DNA of 31,988 bases from Chara braunii (lineage: Eukaryota > Streptophyta > Charophyceae > Charales > Characeae): NCBI GenBank assembly GCA_003427395.1, contig BFEA01000202.1, positions 1,926,429 to 1,958,416 on the forward strand. The letters are read 5' to 3'. The notes beneath the pieces were generated by a model. The model saw only the letters and a list, made by a program, of their open reading frames with translations, was not told the origin of the DNA and made no database searches. Shown here piece after piece: positions 8,906 to 18,545 of this stretch. How positions within the stretch are numbered: position 1 is the stretch's first letter; every line of letters begins with the position of its first letter. Both the position numbers and the translations under genes were made by a program.

Positions 8906-9494
8906 AAAGGGAAAAAGAAAACTCAGCGACACAGTGACCAGTGGTCACTACATTACTTCGAATTAAAGCAAAGGCCTTTACCCGTGTGCCGCCCAGACGC
9001 TTAGGCTTCTTTTCACTTTTACATTCTTCTTTATTTTATTTCTTTTATTCAACCCCTTCCTTTTGACAATGATCTGTTTCGCGCATCTAACCCATAATCT
9101 GGCAGAGGGGCACTCGGCGCGCAGTAGAAAAGACCGCGCCCGTCCCTCTACCTTCGCGTCCTAGGGCGAACCGGGCGGCTACCACGGCTACAGGCCGGTA
9201 GTGCTCTGTTGTGCAGCAGGGCGCCGAGCCTGCGTGGACCAAAGGAAAGTCCTGTGGCGCACCCTCCTTTTTGTTCAGGCAGGCACCAACCGGACCGGTT
9301 CACGTCAAGGTACAGCCCGGGTACTAGTGATCGTAGAGGTTCGGAAACATGCCTAGAGGCCACGACGTCAGAGCAAGAGACTGATACCAAGCAGGGACTT
9401 GGTCCGTAGAGGAGGGTCGGGACACCGCGCCCTCCGACATGATACCAAGCCCCCACCCAGCGTCCCCGCTGGGTCAAAACGCATACGCAGCAGG

Positions 9495-9503
9495 TATAAA
9501 ATA
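9495..9503 (+). promoter_or_regulatory. Plus-strand TATA box of the antisense unit
   Basis: TATAAAATA in the context CAGGTATAAAATAGCCCG, 285 bp ahead of the ATG at 9780. The sequence around it (9480-9560) is nearly unchanged in the second copy (TATA at 27896-27904). It is followed by pyrimidine-rich DNA with intron-like acceptors (TTTCTTTTGCAG near 9630 and TTCCTAGCAG near 9762). Confidence 0.55.
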
Positions 9504-9779
9504 GCCCGTGCTGGTAGTACATCTACTCCTTTTCGTTGAGACTCGCGGCGAAGTCCGTATTCCAGTTTCTGCTCTAACTGGGTTTTCACGTTCTTACAAC
9601 GCTCGTGCTTTCTTCTCTTTTCTTTTGCAGTTCATCATTTTCGCTTTCGCCGCAACACTTTTTCTTTCTTTTTATTAGTAGGTCCTCCTTTATTCTTTCA
9701 GTTTTCTTCCTAATCTCTACCCTTAGTACGACCTCCTTTGTCTCTTACTTTCTTCCTAGCAGCTGCCCCTCTCTTCACC

Positions 9780-10253
9780 ATGCCTGAAGCACGTAGAGGT
9801 CAGGGCAAAGGAAAAGGAGGAAGGGCAGGGAAGGCTCATGACGAGCCGCCGCCTCACGCAAAACGCGAGCATAGCTCGGAGGAGGAGGAAGACGAAGGGC
9901 GGGGTTATGGCACATACTCCCTACCTTACCTACGCCATCCCCCACCTAGTTGGTTTGAGAGGACTCCATGTCCGGATAAGATGGAGTATTTCCGGAAAAA
10001 GTTTGAGGCGCGCTATGGCTCGCCAAGCACTTCTTCTCCTCCCTGTTCACACAGAGCTCCCACTACCCCTGCGGTGAGTAGGGCTCTAGTACCGGTTGTC
10101 TCACCCTCTAATCCCTGTGTAGTCTTTTCCTCTCCTCATACTAATAGTTGTACCGTTTCTTGCATTTTCTTTCTCCTCATCTTACTTCAGGTTGAATTTA
10201 TGGTCATATTCTATCTCTTGTATAAGCACGAGGCCTTCTCTTTGAATCTTTGA
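9780..10253 (+). CDS. Antisense-strand ORF with own TATA and poly(A) signal, function unknown
   Basis: ATG at 9780 in good context (CACCATGCC) opens 157 codons to a TGA at 10251-10253. The N-terminus is Gly/Arg/Lys-rich (EARRGQGKGKGGRAGKAHDE), followed by an acidic Ser/Glu run (SSEEEEDEG), a conserved-looking DKMEYFRKKFEARYGSP and a Pro/Ser/Thr tail. A possible intron at 10074-10190 (GTGAGT...TTACTTCAG, 117 nt) is a multiple of three, so both forms stay in frame. Without splicing, the C-terminus includes a hydrophobic stretch (CIFFLLILL). It runs opposite to gag-pol and sits 2 kb beyond the pol end. Basic then acidic low-complexity composition would suit a nucleic-acid-binding protein, but this is a guess. 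The second copy has ATT for ATG. Confidence 0.5.
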   Translation: MPEARRGQGKGKGGRAGKAHDEPPPHAKREHSSEEEEDEGRGYGTYSLPYLRHPPPSWFERTPCPDKMEYFRKKFEARYGSPSTSSPPCSHRAPTTPAVSRALVPVVSPSNPCVVFSSPHTNSCTVSCIFFLLILLQVEFMVIFYLLYKHEAFSLNL

Positions 10254-10369
10254 GCCTTCTCGTTTCTGGATTTTTCAGTCAATTCCATTGTGTCCCTGGC
10301 TTAAGAGTTTAAATACCTCGAGGCCGGGGACGCAGGTTCCTCGTGAACCAGGCCGCTTGTCGGCCACCA

Positions 10370-10375
10370 AATAAA
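10370..10375 (+). terminator. Candidate poly(A) signal of the plus-strand unit
   Basis: AATAAA lies 117 bp after the stop codon of the plus-strand ORF and is conserved at 28883-28888. With the TATA box at 9495 and the ATG at 9780 it completes a gene-like layout of about 0.9 kb. Confidence 0.45.
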
Positions 10376-10554
10376 TTTAAGAAGGATTTCTCATCTGCTG
10401 TTTACTTTGATCTCTTACTGTTTTCAAAATCCATTTCTAAGTTTGAATTTTACGGCAGAAAAAGGTTACCTCAGTCTCGATCTTGGCTGCAAAGCTGGAG
10501 GCATTGCCAATCAGATACTAATGCTTGTGGTACTCATCCAGTCTGCCATGCTGG

Positions 10555-10735
10555 ATGTATAGCATACCAAACCCTTTTTCTGTTATTTGGCTTGAGTGAG
10601 ATATCTTCTCAACTTCTGAAGTGACTCAGGGGATATCAAACCCTGTTTTCTATCTCTCATCTTAGTGAGGCATCTCCTCAACTTCTCAGATAAAAGGGGG
10701 GGGATACCAAACCCCTTCTCTTTTCTCTCGACTGA
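10555..10735. repeat. Two to three diverged copies of a roughly 75-bp repeat
   Basis: The segment GATATCTTCTCAACTTCTGA...GGGGATATCAAACCC recurs about 75 bp later as GGCATCTCCTCAACTTCTCA...GGGGATACCAAACCCC, with a shorter CATACCAAACCC echo before them. The second half holds AAAAGGGGGGGG. The same arrangement occurs near 29070-29245. No coding sense is apparent. Confidence 0.6.
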
Positions 10736-10739
10736 GAAC

Positions 10740-11838
10740 TTCAGATAAGTCTTTATATACCTACAAAACAGCGAGTTCCACAGACAACAAACTATGCCCC
10801 AACAAGCAGGCCTCCCGACAATTATCAGCCAAGCAACAAGTAAACAAAATAAAACCCAGAATAAAATAAAATAATAAAGTAATAGAAATAATAAAAATAA
10901 TAAATACAGTAAGACAATTCTTCACACCCAAGAGTTATTGATTGCCTTGTTTTTGGTCCACCACTGGCTAGGAATGCCAGACCTCGCGTCAGTCAGACAT
11001 ATCCTATTCGGTCCGCCTCAGGCCAGCACTAGTCAGACCATTTGTCTTGATAGCCCCTTTGACTTGCCTCCAGGTCAGGACCAGCATACCCACTACTCGA
11101 GTATGGTAGCCCTTTGGCACTCTCGCCAGGATACCCATACTATAGCGGGTCTGGTCACCCTATGACAGTAGACCTCCCGTCAGTCAAACTGTCCCGAACC
11201 CGGATTTGACAACTGCGGTCGGGGACCGGCTCACCCACCAGTTTTTAGCCTAGAGCGCTGGGCCCCGCCCAGATTTTTGAACGTGGGACCCGATCTAACC
11301 ACAGTTTCAGGCTCTGGCGAACCTCATTGGATTGCATCCTCTGACTGCGGTAGGGTTCCAGCCAACCCCTTTCGACCTCATAGGCCAGACCCGCAGAGTC
11401 TTAGCCTCAGTCGACTACGGAATTCGACACTCGCGTCGGGGACCTGTCGACCCCACCAGATTACAACCTACTGCGGTAAGGCTCTGGCTAGCCCCGACAA
11501 TCAATGCATCTTTAGGTTAGAGAAGAAGATCCCAGGCACAGACAATCAAGCAAGCATACTGTAACCCACAAGCAGACCGCCAATGCCCCATAACAGGACA
11601 AACATTTCTCAAGAGACGTTCCTTCAGCCTCAAGAGGCACTGAACAACAACATGATAACCAGCATCAAGCCCTTGCCAGGGACCTTCCTTCAGTCTCAAG
11701 AAGGATGCTCAATGCTGGCCCCAGAGAGGTCCCTTCCCTCTGCTGGGAATTTCTTTTCCAAGAGACGTCCCGCCCGTCCCAAGGAAATACTGAAATGTTG
11801 ATCTCAGAGAGGTCTCTTCCCTCGTCTGAGTGAAGACA
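10740..11838. other. Spacer with degenerate internal repeats, no recognised gene
   Basis: This aligns with 29260-30200 of the second copy. It begins A/T-rich (10850-10920), then becomes GC-rich with degenerate echoes of ACTGCGGTAGGGTTCCAGCC at about 11345 and 11470 and CCGGATTTGACAACTGCGGT at about 11200. From 11590 there are echoes of CAAGAGACGT and CCTTCAGYCTCAAGA. Short ORFs on both strands are not convincing. It presumably includes the 3' untranslated region of E1 and possibly an LTR boundary that I could not place. Confidence 0.5.
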
Positions 11839-12020
11839 GACAACTTAGTCAAGAAACACGAAGTCCCTCTACTGGCAACTCTCAGTCAGGTAAAGCTGGA
11901 CTTCTTCATGTCTGTCCTCTTCTGAATTTCTTGGGTGGACAACTTAGTCAAGAGACACGAAATCCTTCTGCTAACAACTCTTAATCAGACAGAACTGAAC
12001 TTCTTTATGCCCATCATACT
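11839..12020. repeat. 99-bp direct repeat, two copies
   Basis: GACAACTTAGTCAAGAAACA at 11839 recurs at 11938 as GACAACTTAGTCAAGAGACA. Similarity continues for about 80 bp with roughly 20 percent differences. It lies just beyond the pol stop, in the 3' untranslated region of E1 (minus sense). The second copy of the spacer lacks this part because of its 1.67-kb deletion. Confidence 0.75.
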
Positions 12021-12341
12021 TTTCTCTTTATCATAAGAATAACACTGATTATATTCTCTCATGTGCCACAACCATGAGTTCCTCAGATTTTTGACACTGC
12101 GTCAATACTCACGAAAACAGTATCTCACAGTTATTTTTCCACTCTCAGGGACTTGACACTCATGGATCGACTGTAGCACTTCATCCAATAAAATGTTGAT
12201 CTCATTAACTCTGTTGCTTGTTGAAAGTAGAAAATAAATTGACATCCTGAAAAATTGAAGTGATGAATTGACAATGCAAAAAACGATCACTTTCTACTGA
12301 ATTTTCAGTCTTGCTGTCTCATTGCCTTACTGTACTCTCTC

Positions 12342-13754
12342 TCAGTTCTCGGGAACTGTTCTTTCACTTGGATGGTTGACCCTTTTTCCTCTCTTTGTGG
12401 TCATTGTAGGGACTAGATCAAGGTCTCTGAAAATAAACTTACGAAGTCTTGACTCTGACACCATGTCGTGAACCCTGGATCCATCAATTTATGATATCTC
12501 ATAAACTTTGCCTTCCGCTTCTCCTGTGATTCTGTAAGGACCAAGCCATCTGGGCTCCAATCGTTTAGTCCACTGAGTCTCAAGAGAACTGGCGAATAGA
12601 ACAACAATGTCACAAACTTTTAATTTCTCCTTTCTTATATATCTTTTCTTGTTTCATATCTCTTGATCTAATAATCTGTTGGATGTCATTCCCTCTGCAA
12701 TATCAATCACTGCCTGATCAACCTCTAATATTTGTCTCATTCTGATCTGAAGGAGTTCTGAAATAGAATAGTCTCTGTCACTCTTTTGACTTGACCATGT
12801 CTTGACTATGTTCTCAATAGGAAGTGTAGCATATCGGTCATAACACAGAGTAAATGGAGCATAGCCAGTAGTCCTCTTGACTGTTATGTTGTCAACATAG
12901 ACAACAACTCTTAATATTTTTGGCCAATTACTGAAATTTCCTTCACACCACTTGGCCAATGAATCTTTCAAGGTCCTGTCACCTCTCTCGACTGGCGCAT
13001 TCGCTTGACGATGGTAAGTAGTCACATATCGAATTCTGACACCCAATCCGATAGTGGTTCTTCTTACGATCTTTTTTTTGAACTATGATCCTCTGTCTGA
13101 GATAACGTCTATGATAAAAGTATACCTCAGATACACTTCCTCTATCCAGTCAGCCACTTGCTCTTTTGTCTTACTTTTAAGAGTTTTTGCCTCAACATAT
13201 CCAGATAAATTATCTCTCATGTTTAGTATATATTTCATCCCGCCCTTGCCTAATGGCATGGTGATGAGATCTAAATGAACTCGACTTCCTAGCTCGACTA
13301 GAATAGTGGGGAATAGAGGTTCAATCATTGTTGTAGTAAACCTCTTCTGACATAACACACATGACTTACAAAATTTGAAAATCATGTCTCTCATGCCAGG
13401 TCAAAAGTAAAGTTTGACAGTCTTAGAGTAGGTTGCCTCAACAGCTCTGTGGCCACCTGCAACCCCCTCATGTAGAGCAGCAATTATCTCTAATTGTCTC
13501 TCTTTACCGCAGACCACTCTTAGTTGAGGTAGTCCTCCCTTACCATCCACAAAGAGATGCCCTCTTTTTAGCCTAAACTTCTTCCTTGAATTTTTACAAT
13601 AATATTCCTTTAGTTGTTCTTTTTTCATCCTCTTACCAATCTTTCGATAACTTCCATCGGATTCTTCAGACGTGAAAATTATCTCTTCCTCCTTCTTTTC
13701 ACTTTCTTCTTCTTCCTTTAAACCAGAGTTTTCCCCCATTTCATGAGCAGCCAC
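12342..13754 (-). pseudogene. pol: Integrase region of pol (E1), broken by nonsense codons
   Basis: The integrase of the retroelement would insert the cDNA into the host genome. From the N-terminus (13754) it has an acidic/basic linker, the zinc-binding part (HEGVAGGH ... CKSCVLC, an H2C2 arrangement), then the catalytic core with D in HLDLITMP, D in VISDRGS and E in APVERGDRT. The last two are 35 residues apart when the TAG is read through. After the core come LPIENIVKTW and a C-terminal part with RWLGPYRI and VSESRLRKF. Nonsense codons lie at 13401-13403 (TGA replacing Trp, which E2 keeps), 13083-13085 (TAG), 12654-12656 (TGA) and about 12488 (TAA), all within one continuous frame from 13394 to the final TGA at 12342-12344. 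Confidence 0.92.
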
Positions 13755-14440
13755 AGTTGCTGCGTTAACTCTAGCATACCAATCATTTGGCTCATCCTCT
13801 TCTTATTTCCCAAGAATGCACTAATAAACATAGGCATTAGGGATCTCTCCCTAGATGTCTCTCTCCTCAGGCCACAAACTCCACTTATAGGAGCGTGGTA
13901 CTTCATAATCTTCATCATCCTTTTCATTCATAAAATTATCAACATAGGTTGATTTTTTAATCGTCCCGTTTACATCTTATTCTTCATCTTTTCTCCACTC
14001 AATCTTGCTCAGGCCATCTGCTCTGTTCTGTTCAGTAGGAATTTTTTCCAACTTAAAATCGAAAGTCCAGATGAAGGCAATCCACCTGCTGACTGTTGGA
14101 TAGCACCAATCACAACAGATGCATCAGTCCTGAAGATGAATCTCCTCCCTAGTACATAATGTCTGAAGCAAATGAGGCTATGGATGATTGTCAGCAGCTC
14201 TTTTCTGAATTGGGTAGAACCTCTTTGTATAGAGTTAAGAGTTTTTCTCTCAAATCTCAGAAACCTCTCTTTCCCATTTTCATCTTTCTGAATGAGCACA
14301 CCACCCAGAGCAATTGGTCCTCCATCGGCCTCAATGATAAATGGTCTCCCTTCCTCCTCATCATAAAAAGGCACTCCCAGCACTACACCCCCATCTTTTA
14401 ATTTCTCCTGCAGAGTTTCTGTTGGGGCTTGTCTTTTCTC
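13755..14440 (-). pseudogene. pol: RNase H region of pol (E1)
   Basis: The open piece 14009-14383 reads VPFYDEEEGRPFIIEADGGP, then ALGGVLIQKDENGKERFLRF, then HYVLGRRFIFRTDAS. This is the RNase H domain arrangement that follows RT in Ty3/gypsy pol, with EADGG at the position of the first acidic residue. RNase H would degrade the RNA strand during reverse transcription. E1 lacks about 21 bp near 14099 that E2 retains (residues around KKRQQVDPIVSR), which disturbs the following segment. The stretch 13755-14008 continues the frame in degraded form into the integrase. Confidence 0.85.
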
Positions 14441-15420
14441 ATTTTATGCTAAATTAGCCTTACCATCTTCCTCAGAGGCTCTCCAAGGGTAGCAAAATGA
14501 GGAATAAAAATCCTACATAATCCACAGACACCCAAGAAGCTTCTGACATCTATCACTCTCTTGAGTGGCAGAGGCCAGTTCAAGATTTTGTCTATCTTTT
14601 TGGGGTCTGGACTCCTACCCTTGGAGAAACATCTGAAGCCCAAGATGATTACTTCTGGCTGAAAGAGAAGGGACTTTAGTCCACTTGCAGTCAGGTTATA
14701 TTTTTGAAGTCTCTCTAGGACCATCTTTACTTCTTCAGCGTGTTTCCAGACAAACTTCCTGACTCCCCCTGCGATGAAAGTCTCATCCCTTATTAGGGGT
14801 CCTTTCACGGGGTTGTCATCAATATAGGAGTTCGTTACTTCAAGAGAAATATCTTGCATGACTTGGATCATATCCCTTTGAACCACTGCCACACCATTAG
14901 TCCAAACCTGAGGTACCACACACATCTGAATGAGCCCTCTTGACGTGTGCATGGCAGTCATTGGCCAACTAGTTGGATCAATTGAAAACTGATCATAGCC
15001 AGAATATAAATCAACTAAGGAATAAATGCATCGACCAGCAAAAGATTCAGAGAGGAGATCAGCATTAGGAAGACTACCTGCATCACGTACCATCACAGAG
15101 TTGAGCTTATGAAGATTTTGTATCCATCTCAATCCACCCCCTGGTTTCCAAAAACAAAACCAGTGGTTAGCATACGGTCCGTCAGCAGGTTCAGCAACGT
15201 TAGATGCAATATTCTTGTCAAGATATTTTACAACCTCTGCTTCTTCTTTCAGGGCGTATTTGGTTGGCCTATCATTCCATGGATAATGATCAACTGTCCA
15301 AATTTTGGCCATCTTGATCATATCCACGTCCAACCGCCCTCTCTCTTCATCATTAAAGGAGAATGCACCAGAGAACTCCTGACACATTTTGAAGATACAT
15401 TATTTCTCTTCAGGCAAGAT
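14441..15420 (-). pseudogene. pol: Reverse transcriptase region of pol (E1)
   Basis: The longest open piece of the window (14449-15387, 312 residues) is a Ty3/gypsy reverse transcriptase. In order it shows DGPYANHWFCFWKPGGGLRW (substrate-binding region), LVDLYSGYDQF with the first catalytic Asp, MTAMHTSRGLIQMCVVPQVW, the catalytic SYIDDNPVKG (YIDD box), TASGLKSLLFQPEVIILGF and DVRSFLGVCG. The catalytic acids are present. The frame is cut at both ends: a TAA lies 5 codons upstream of the ATG at 15385-15387, in the segment LDQFILPEEK, and a small indel near 14445-14465 relative to E2 shifts the frame into RNase H. It would copy element RNA to cDNA in an intact element. Confidence 0.93.
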
Positions 15421-15978
15421 AAATTGATCCAATTTTATCTTTATTGTGTCAAATGTCTTTTTGGTGACTCTATTCCCCAATTTTGCAGATTCTCTTAATG
15501 CTTTAATAATTTTCCTCTCCTTTTTCAATGCTTCATCATCCTTTTCTATTATGACTACCACCGGGTTTTTCTTCACCCCCTTGGGCTTGTATTTTCTCTT
15601 TGGCCCAGTGACTATTTTCCTAAAAAAGGATGAGTCGATGCAAATTTTAACTCCATCTTTCCTCCCTCAGCAGTCTTTACAGCCTTTTTAAATGCCTCAA
15701 TTTGTCCATCTTTCATCCTTGAGATTACCAAGGGCCTTTATTATTTTCGAAACTTGATTAATACCCACTGAAATTTTTTCTTTAACCTCTTGTTTACCTT
15801 CTCCTCTTAGTCTCCTAATCCTTTCAGTAGACTGTTCTTTTCTGATTGAATTAGTAGACAATCGAATCTTGAAATCATTTTTAGTGCAGACCATAAAGGT
15901 TTGTTCCTGAACAGTCTCAGGATCTTGTAAGCCGATCCAGGATGACCCTTCATGACCGAAAAATTGGACTGCTTCCAT
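15421..15978 (-). pseudogene. pol: Protease-RT linker of pol (E1)
   Basis: The frame continues from the protease after a single TGA (15979-15981) as MEAVQFFGHEGSSW ... FMVCTKNDFKIRLSTNS, then a charged region. Past a few stops it reads GPKRKYKPKGVKKNPVVVII and KALRESAKLGNRVTKK before joining the RT N-terminus. KRKYKP-type linkers are familiar from this group of Ty3/gypsy polyproteins. No separate enzyme is visible here. Confidence 0.7.
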
Positions 15979-16260
15979 TCAATGCAAAAATGGAGTGCCC
16001 AAGATACAATCGTGGTCCAGTTTCGGCACTACAAAACCCAATAATTCAACTGACATGGTTCCAACTCTTATAGGCAGATTGTCAATAAATCCATCCACAA
16101 AAAGTTCTCCCGCAGTATTGCTCAATATATTTTGAGCAGGTCTATCAATAGATAAGTCACAAGTTTTCATTGTTCTCCGAGAAAGAAGAATCATCTCTGC
16201 CCCAGAGTCTACGAAGACTCGAATCTTCACTTGATTAATATAAATGGTCAGGTGCCCTCA
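15979..16260 (-). pseudogene. pol: Aspartic protease region of pol (E1)
   Basis: The frame LTIYINQVKIRVFVDSGAEM (conceptual from about 16255) contains the catalytic DSGAE. It is followed by ILLSRRTMKTCDLSIDRPAQ, DGFIDNLPIRVGTMS and the flap/terminal motif DHDCILGTPFL. This is a retropepsin that would cleave the polyprotein. Length (about 90 residues) and motif order are normal. It ends at an in-frame TGA after FLH. A frameshift near 16280 separates it from the gag frame. Confidence 0.9.
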
Positions 16261-17257
16261 TCCCATGGTTGCGAACCTCGTCTTAAAACCTAACAGTGAT
16301 CTGTTCACCTGACAGGGAAAAATTGATCCCAAGTAATTTACTTCCAATTTCTTCTTCTCAATCAACTTTTTTAGTTCCTCTCAGCTTAGGTGCTAGAGTC
16401 ATTATTTCCTTGAAGGACAGAGACACTTCTGTCTCTTCCAACATTTTAGTAATCACGTCAGTAATCACTGTCCTGTCTTCCAAGTCATTTTTGAGAATAA
16501 ATTTCTTCTTCCTTCATTGCTCATTCTTCCTATGTGGAAGTTCTGGCTCTAGATCATAAATAATATTAATCAGAGACTCCTCAACTCTCCTTCTTTTCTT
16601 TTCCTCTATTATTTAGGGTGTGAAGCGTGCTTGAACGTTTCTCACTTCACCAAGCATGACAGTGGGTTCCATGACAAGTTCTGGAGGTAGATCACCATCA
16701 AATGACATCATATTGACCAGAAGGCGAGTCATTTCATTAGAAGGAGATTCTACTAATTCAGAACGGTCCTTAGAAGTAAAATTCTCCTCTAATGAAGGCT
16801 CACTTGTAGAAGCTTCATCATACGCATCCTTTATCAATGTTAAGGATTGCAGAGACAAGTCAATTGCAGTATGAGGGTCACTCGTTTCTTGCACAAGCTC
16901 ATTAAGCAACTCATCAATAAAAAAATGAACATTCACATTAGTCTTTCTCTTCTTCTCCTTCTTCATCTTTTCATCATGTTTAAGAGCAAGAAATCTCATA
17001 CCTCACGAATGTCTGGGATCCAACTTGTTCCATGAATTATCACAGACATGACTCATAACATCCTTCTTTGCCACCCCACTCTTTACATCCTCCTCAAGAG
17101 GTCTGCAATAGGTGGTAGTATGACCCCCTTCACCACAATAATAACAGGGAAAACTCTTCTTAGGTCGATCATCATACTTTTTTCTTTCTCTGTTTCCTCT
17201 GTCTTTATTTGCTCCATTCTTTCTAGATCTAGAATAATCTCCCTTCTTACCATAACC

Positions 17258-17295
<38 letters not shown>

Positions 17296-18082
17296 CTTCA
17301 CTTTCAACTTTCTTCTTTCCTATGTCATCCACAACATGATTTGCGGACATATAGTTAACCATCACTCTTTGAATAATATTTTCAGCACTCAGATTGTTCC
17401 CTCTGTTCGTACCATTCTCAGTCTCCCATTCCTTGGTCAATGTACTGATCTGATCCAGTGACCATTTCTTATGAGAAACTGTAGGTAGAGTTATAACAAT
17501 TGCAACCATTTCATCCTATCTGAGAGGATAGTGTTGTGCCTGATTGAGGACTGCCTCCCTTTCTGTATCAGTAAAATTTGTCAAAAATATATGACATCTC
17601 TGAGCTTCGTCCAAATAAAGAATTCTTCTTGTTGTTCGGATGAAAGTCTGAAGAAAAACATTGAAAGTGTCATACTTTAACTCTTCTAATGTTGAGTAAA
17701 TTCTTGGTTGTAGTTGGAACTGAGTCTTTCTCAAATTACTTTTTCATTCTCTCTTTGACCTCTTCCCATGTAGTGACCCCTTCCATCAACTCCTGTAAAC
17801 CAACCTCGAGTCTGTGTCACAGTAAGATGGAAGATACTTAAGTCGTTGTTTGTCTGTCCAACCATAACTGAGCCAAAATAATTCATATTCGTCTAGGAAA
17901 TCGTTTACTTGAGGTCCTCTGAAACAAGGAATTCTCTCATCTGGCCTCTTTGCTCTTGCAATGTCCGACCCTCCTATTATAGTGTCAACTCTCTCGACTA
18001 ATTTCCGTATAACCCCAACCAAGGTCTCTTCATTGGTCCTTGCGGATGAGCTAGGTCTTGAACAACCAACCATCTTGACCAT
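16261..18082 (-). pseudogene. gag: gag (E1) with CCHC zinc knuckle
   Basis: ATG at 18080-18082. The N-terminal piece (17786-18082) has IPCFRGPQVNDFLDEYELFW and GWTDKQRLKYLPSY, which are gag capsid-like phrases. After frame changes near 17800 and 17740 come TTWEEVKERMKK and a piece ending QHYPLR. A TAG (17516-17518) then separates the nucleocapsid part (17003-17509). That part has 11 Asp codons from an (ATC)n run at 17260-17293, a basic stretch, and the zinc knuckle CYYCGEGGHTTTYC (C-x2-C-x4-H-x4-C). A TGA (17003-17005) precedes a further acidic segment (16613-16999). It encodes the particle protein; all breaks are degenerative. Confidence 0.9.
17260..17293. repeat. (ATC)n trinucleotide run coding poly-Asp in gag
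   Basis: Eleven consecutive GAT codons on the minus strand give an Asp tract just before the basic, zinc-knuckle part of gag. Confidence 0.95.
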
Positions 18083-18143
18083 AGACTTTCCCGGATACTT
18101 TCTTCTCCCTTTCTGTCACTTTTGTCCTCTCTTTTCTTATTTT

Positions 18144-18368
18144 TCAATCTCTCACTCTTCTCGCAAGGGATACAGGCTCGTTTCTCTCTTCTCTTGTTTG
18201 CTCTACCCCTTGAGAATTTTGTACATAAAGAGTATATGCAATAATAGACTGGGTAGTGATCAAAGGCAAAAAAATCCTTCTCAGCCTTTCAATGTAATTT
18301 TCAATCAACTCTCTTTCATCATTGCTACTCAATCTTCTATTATACCTTTTTACATCACCCCGAATCAT
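18144..18368 (-). CDS. Small ORF just upstream of gag (E1 copy), function unknown
   Basis: A 74-residue ORF beginning MIRGDVKRYNRRLSSNDERE and ending NEPVSLARRVRD, 61 bp ahead of the gag ATG. It has the same length and frame as its E0 counterpart, with scattered substitutions and no stop. It is the only piece upstream of gag that stayed fully open in both copies. No known family is recognised. It may be an exon or C-terminal remnant of the leader ORF. Confidence 0.35.
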   Translation of the reverse strand: MIRGDVKRYNRRLSSNDERELIENYIERLRRIFLPLITTQSIIAYTLYVQNSQGVEQTREERNEPVSLARRVRD

Positions 18369-18545
18369 AAAATATCAAGTCAAGTCTATAATCTCATAAT
18401 AAAATTGCATGGCTTATGATCCGGTGTTAATCCTCCTAGCAAGAGAGACTNACCCCGAATCATAAAATATCAAGTCAAGTCTATAATCTCATAATAAAAT
18501 TGCATGGCTTATGATCCGGTGTTAATCCTCCTAGCAAGAGAGACT
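18357..18545. repeat. 94-bp exact duplication around a single N (unmerged contig overlap)
   Basis: 18357-18450 and 18452-18545 are identical and separated by one N at 18451. The E0 copy has this sequence once (960-1053). Two contig ends that overlap by 94 bp but were joined with an N would give exactly this, so it is most likely an assembly artefact. Confidence 0.9.

Larger units (their letters stand above)
2148..12341 (-). repeat. LTR-bearing spacer, first copy (between pol of E1 and PBS of E0)
   Basis: This 10.2-kb block lies between the pol stop of E1 and the primer-binding site of E0, so it must contain E1's 3' untranslated region and the shared LTR. It is homologous to 20551-about 30200. 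The left LTR boundary is near 2152 (CA next to the primer-binding site). I could not find a convincing polypurine tract or TG end for the other boundary, so LTR length is unresolved. The block also contains a decayed module-1 ORF, a plus-strand transcription unit, a minus-strand ORF with its own TATA box, and several simple repeats. It is unusually long for an LTR plus untranslated region. Confidence 0.7.

Noticed and set aside
8739-8948. Poly-Leu ORF on the minus strand.
   Set aside because: A translation of the (TAA)n microsatellite; not kept in the second copy.
10684-10695. AAAAGGGGGGGG on the plus strand as a polypurine tract of a plus-oriented retroelement.
   Set aside because: No plus-strand gag-pol or primer-binding site exists here, and the tract is interrupted (GGGCGGGG) in the second copy.
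12440-12470. Minus-strand ATGGTGTCAGAGTCAAGAC resembles a tRNA-Met-type primer-binding site (TGGTATCAGAGC).
   Set aside because: It has mismatches, it lies at the 3' end of pol rather than beside an LTR, and in frame it encodes the pol C-terminal motif VSESRLRKF. The tRNA-Asp site at 2130 and 20533 is exact or nearly so and in the right place.
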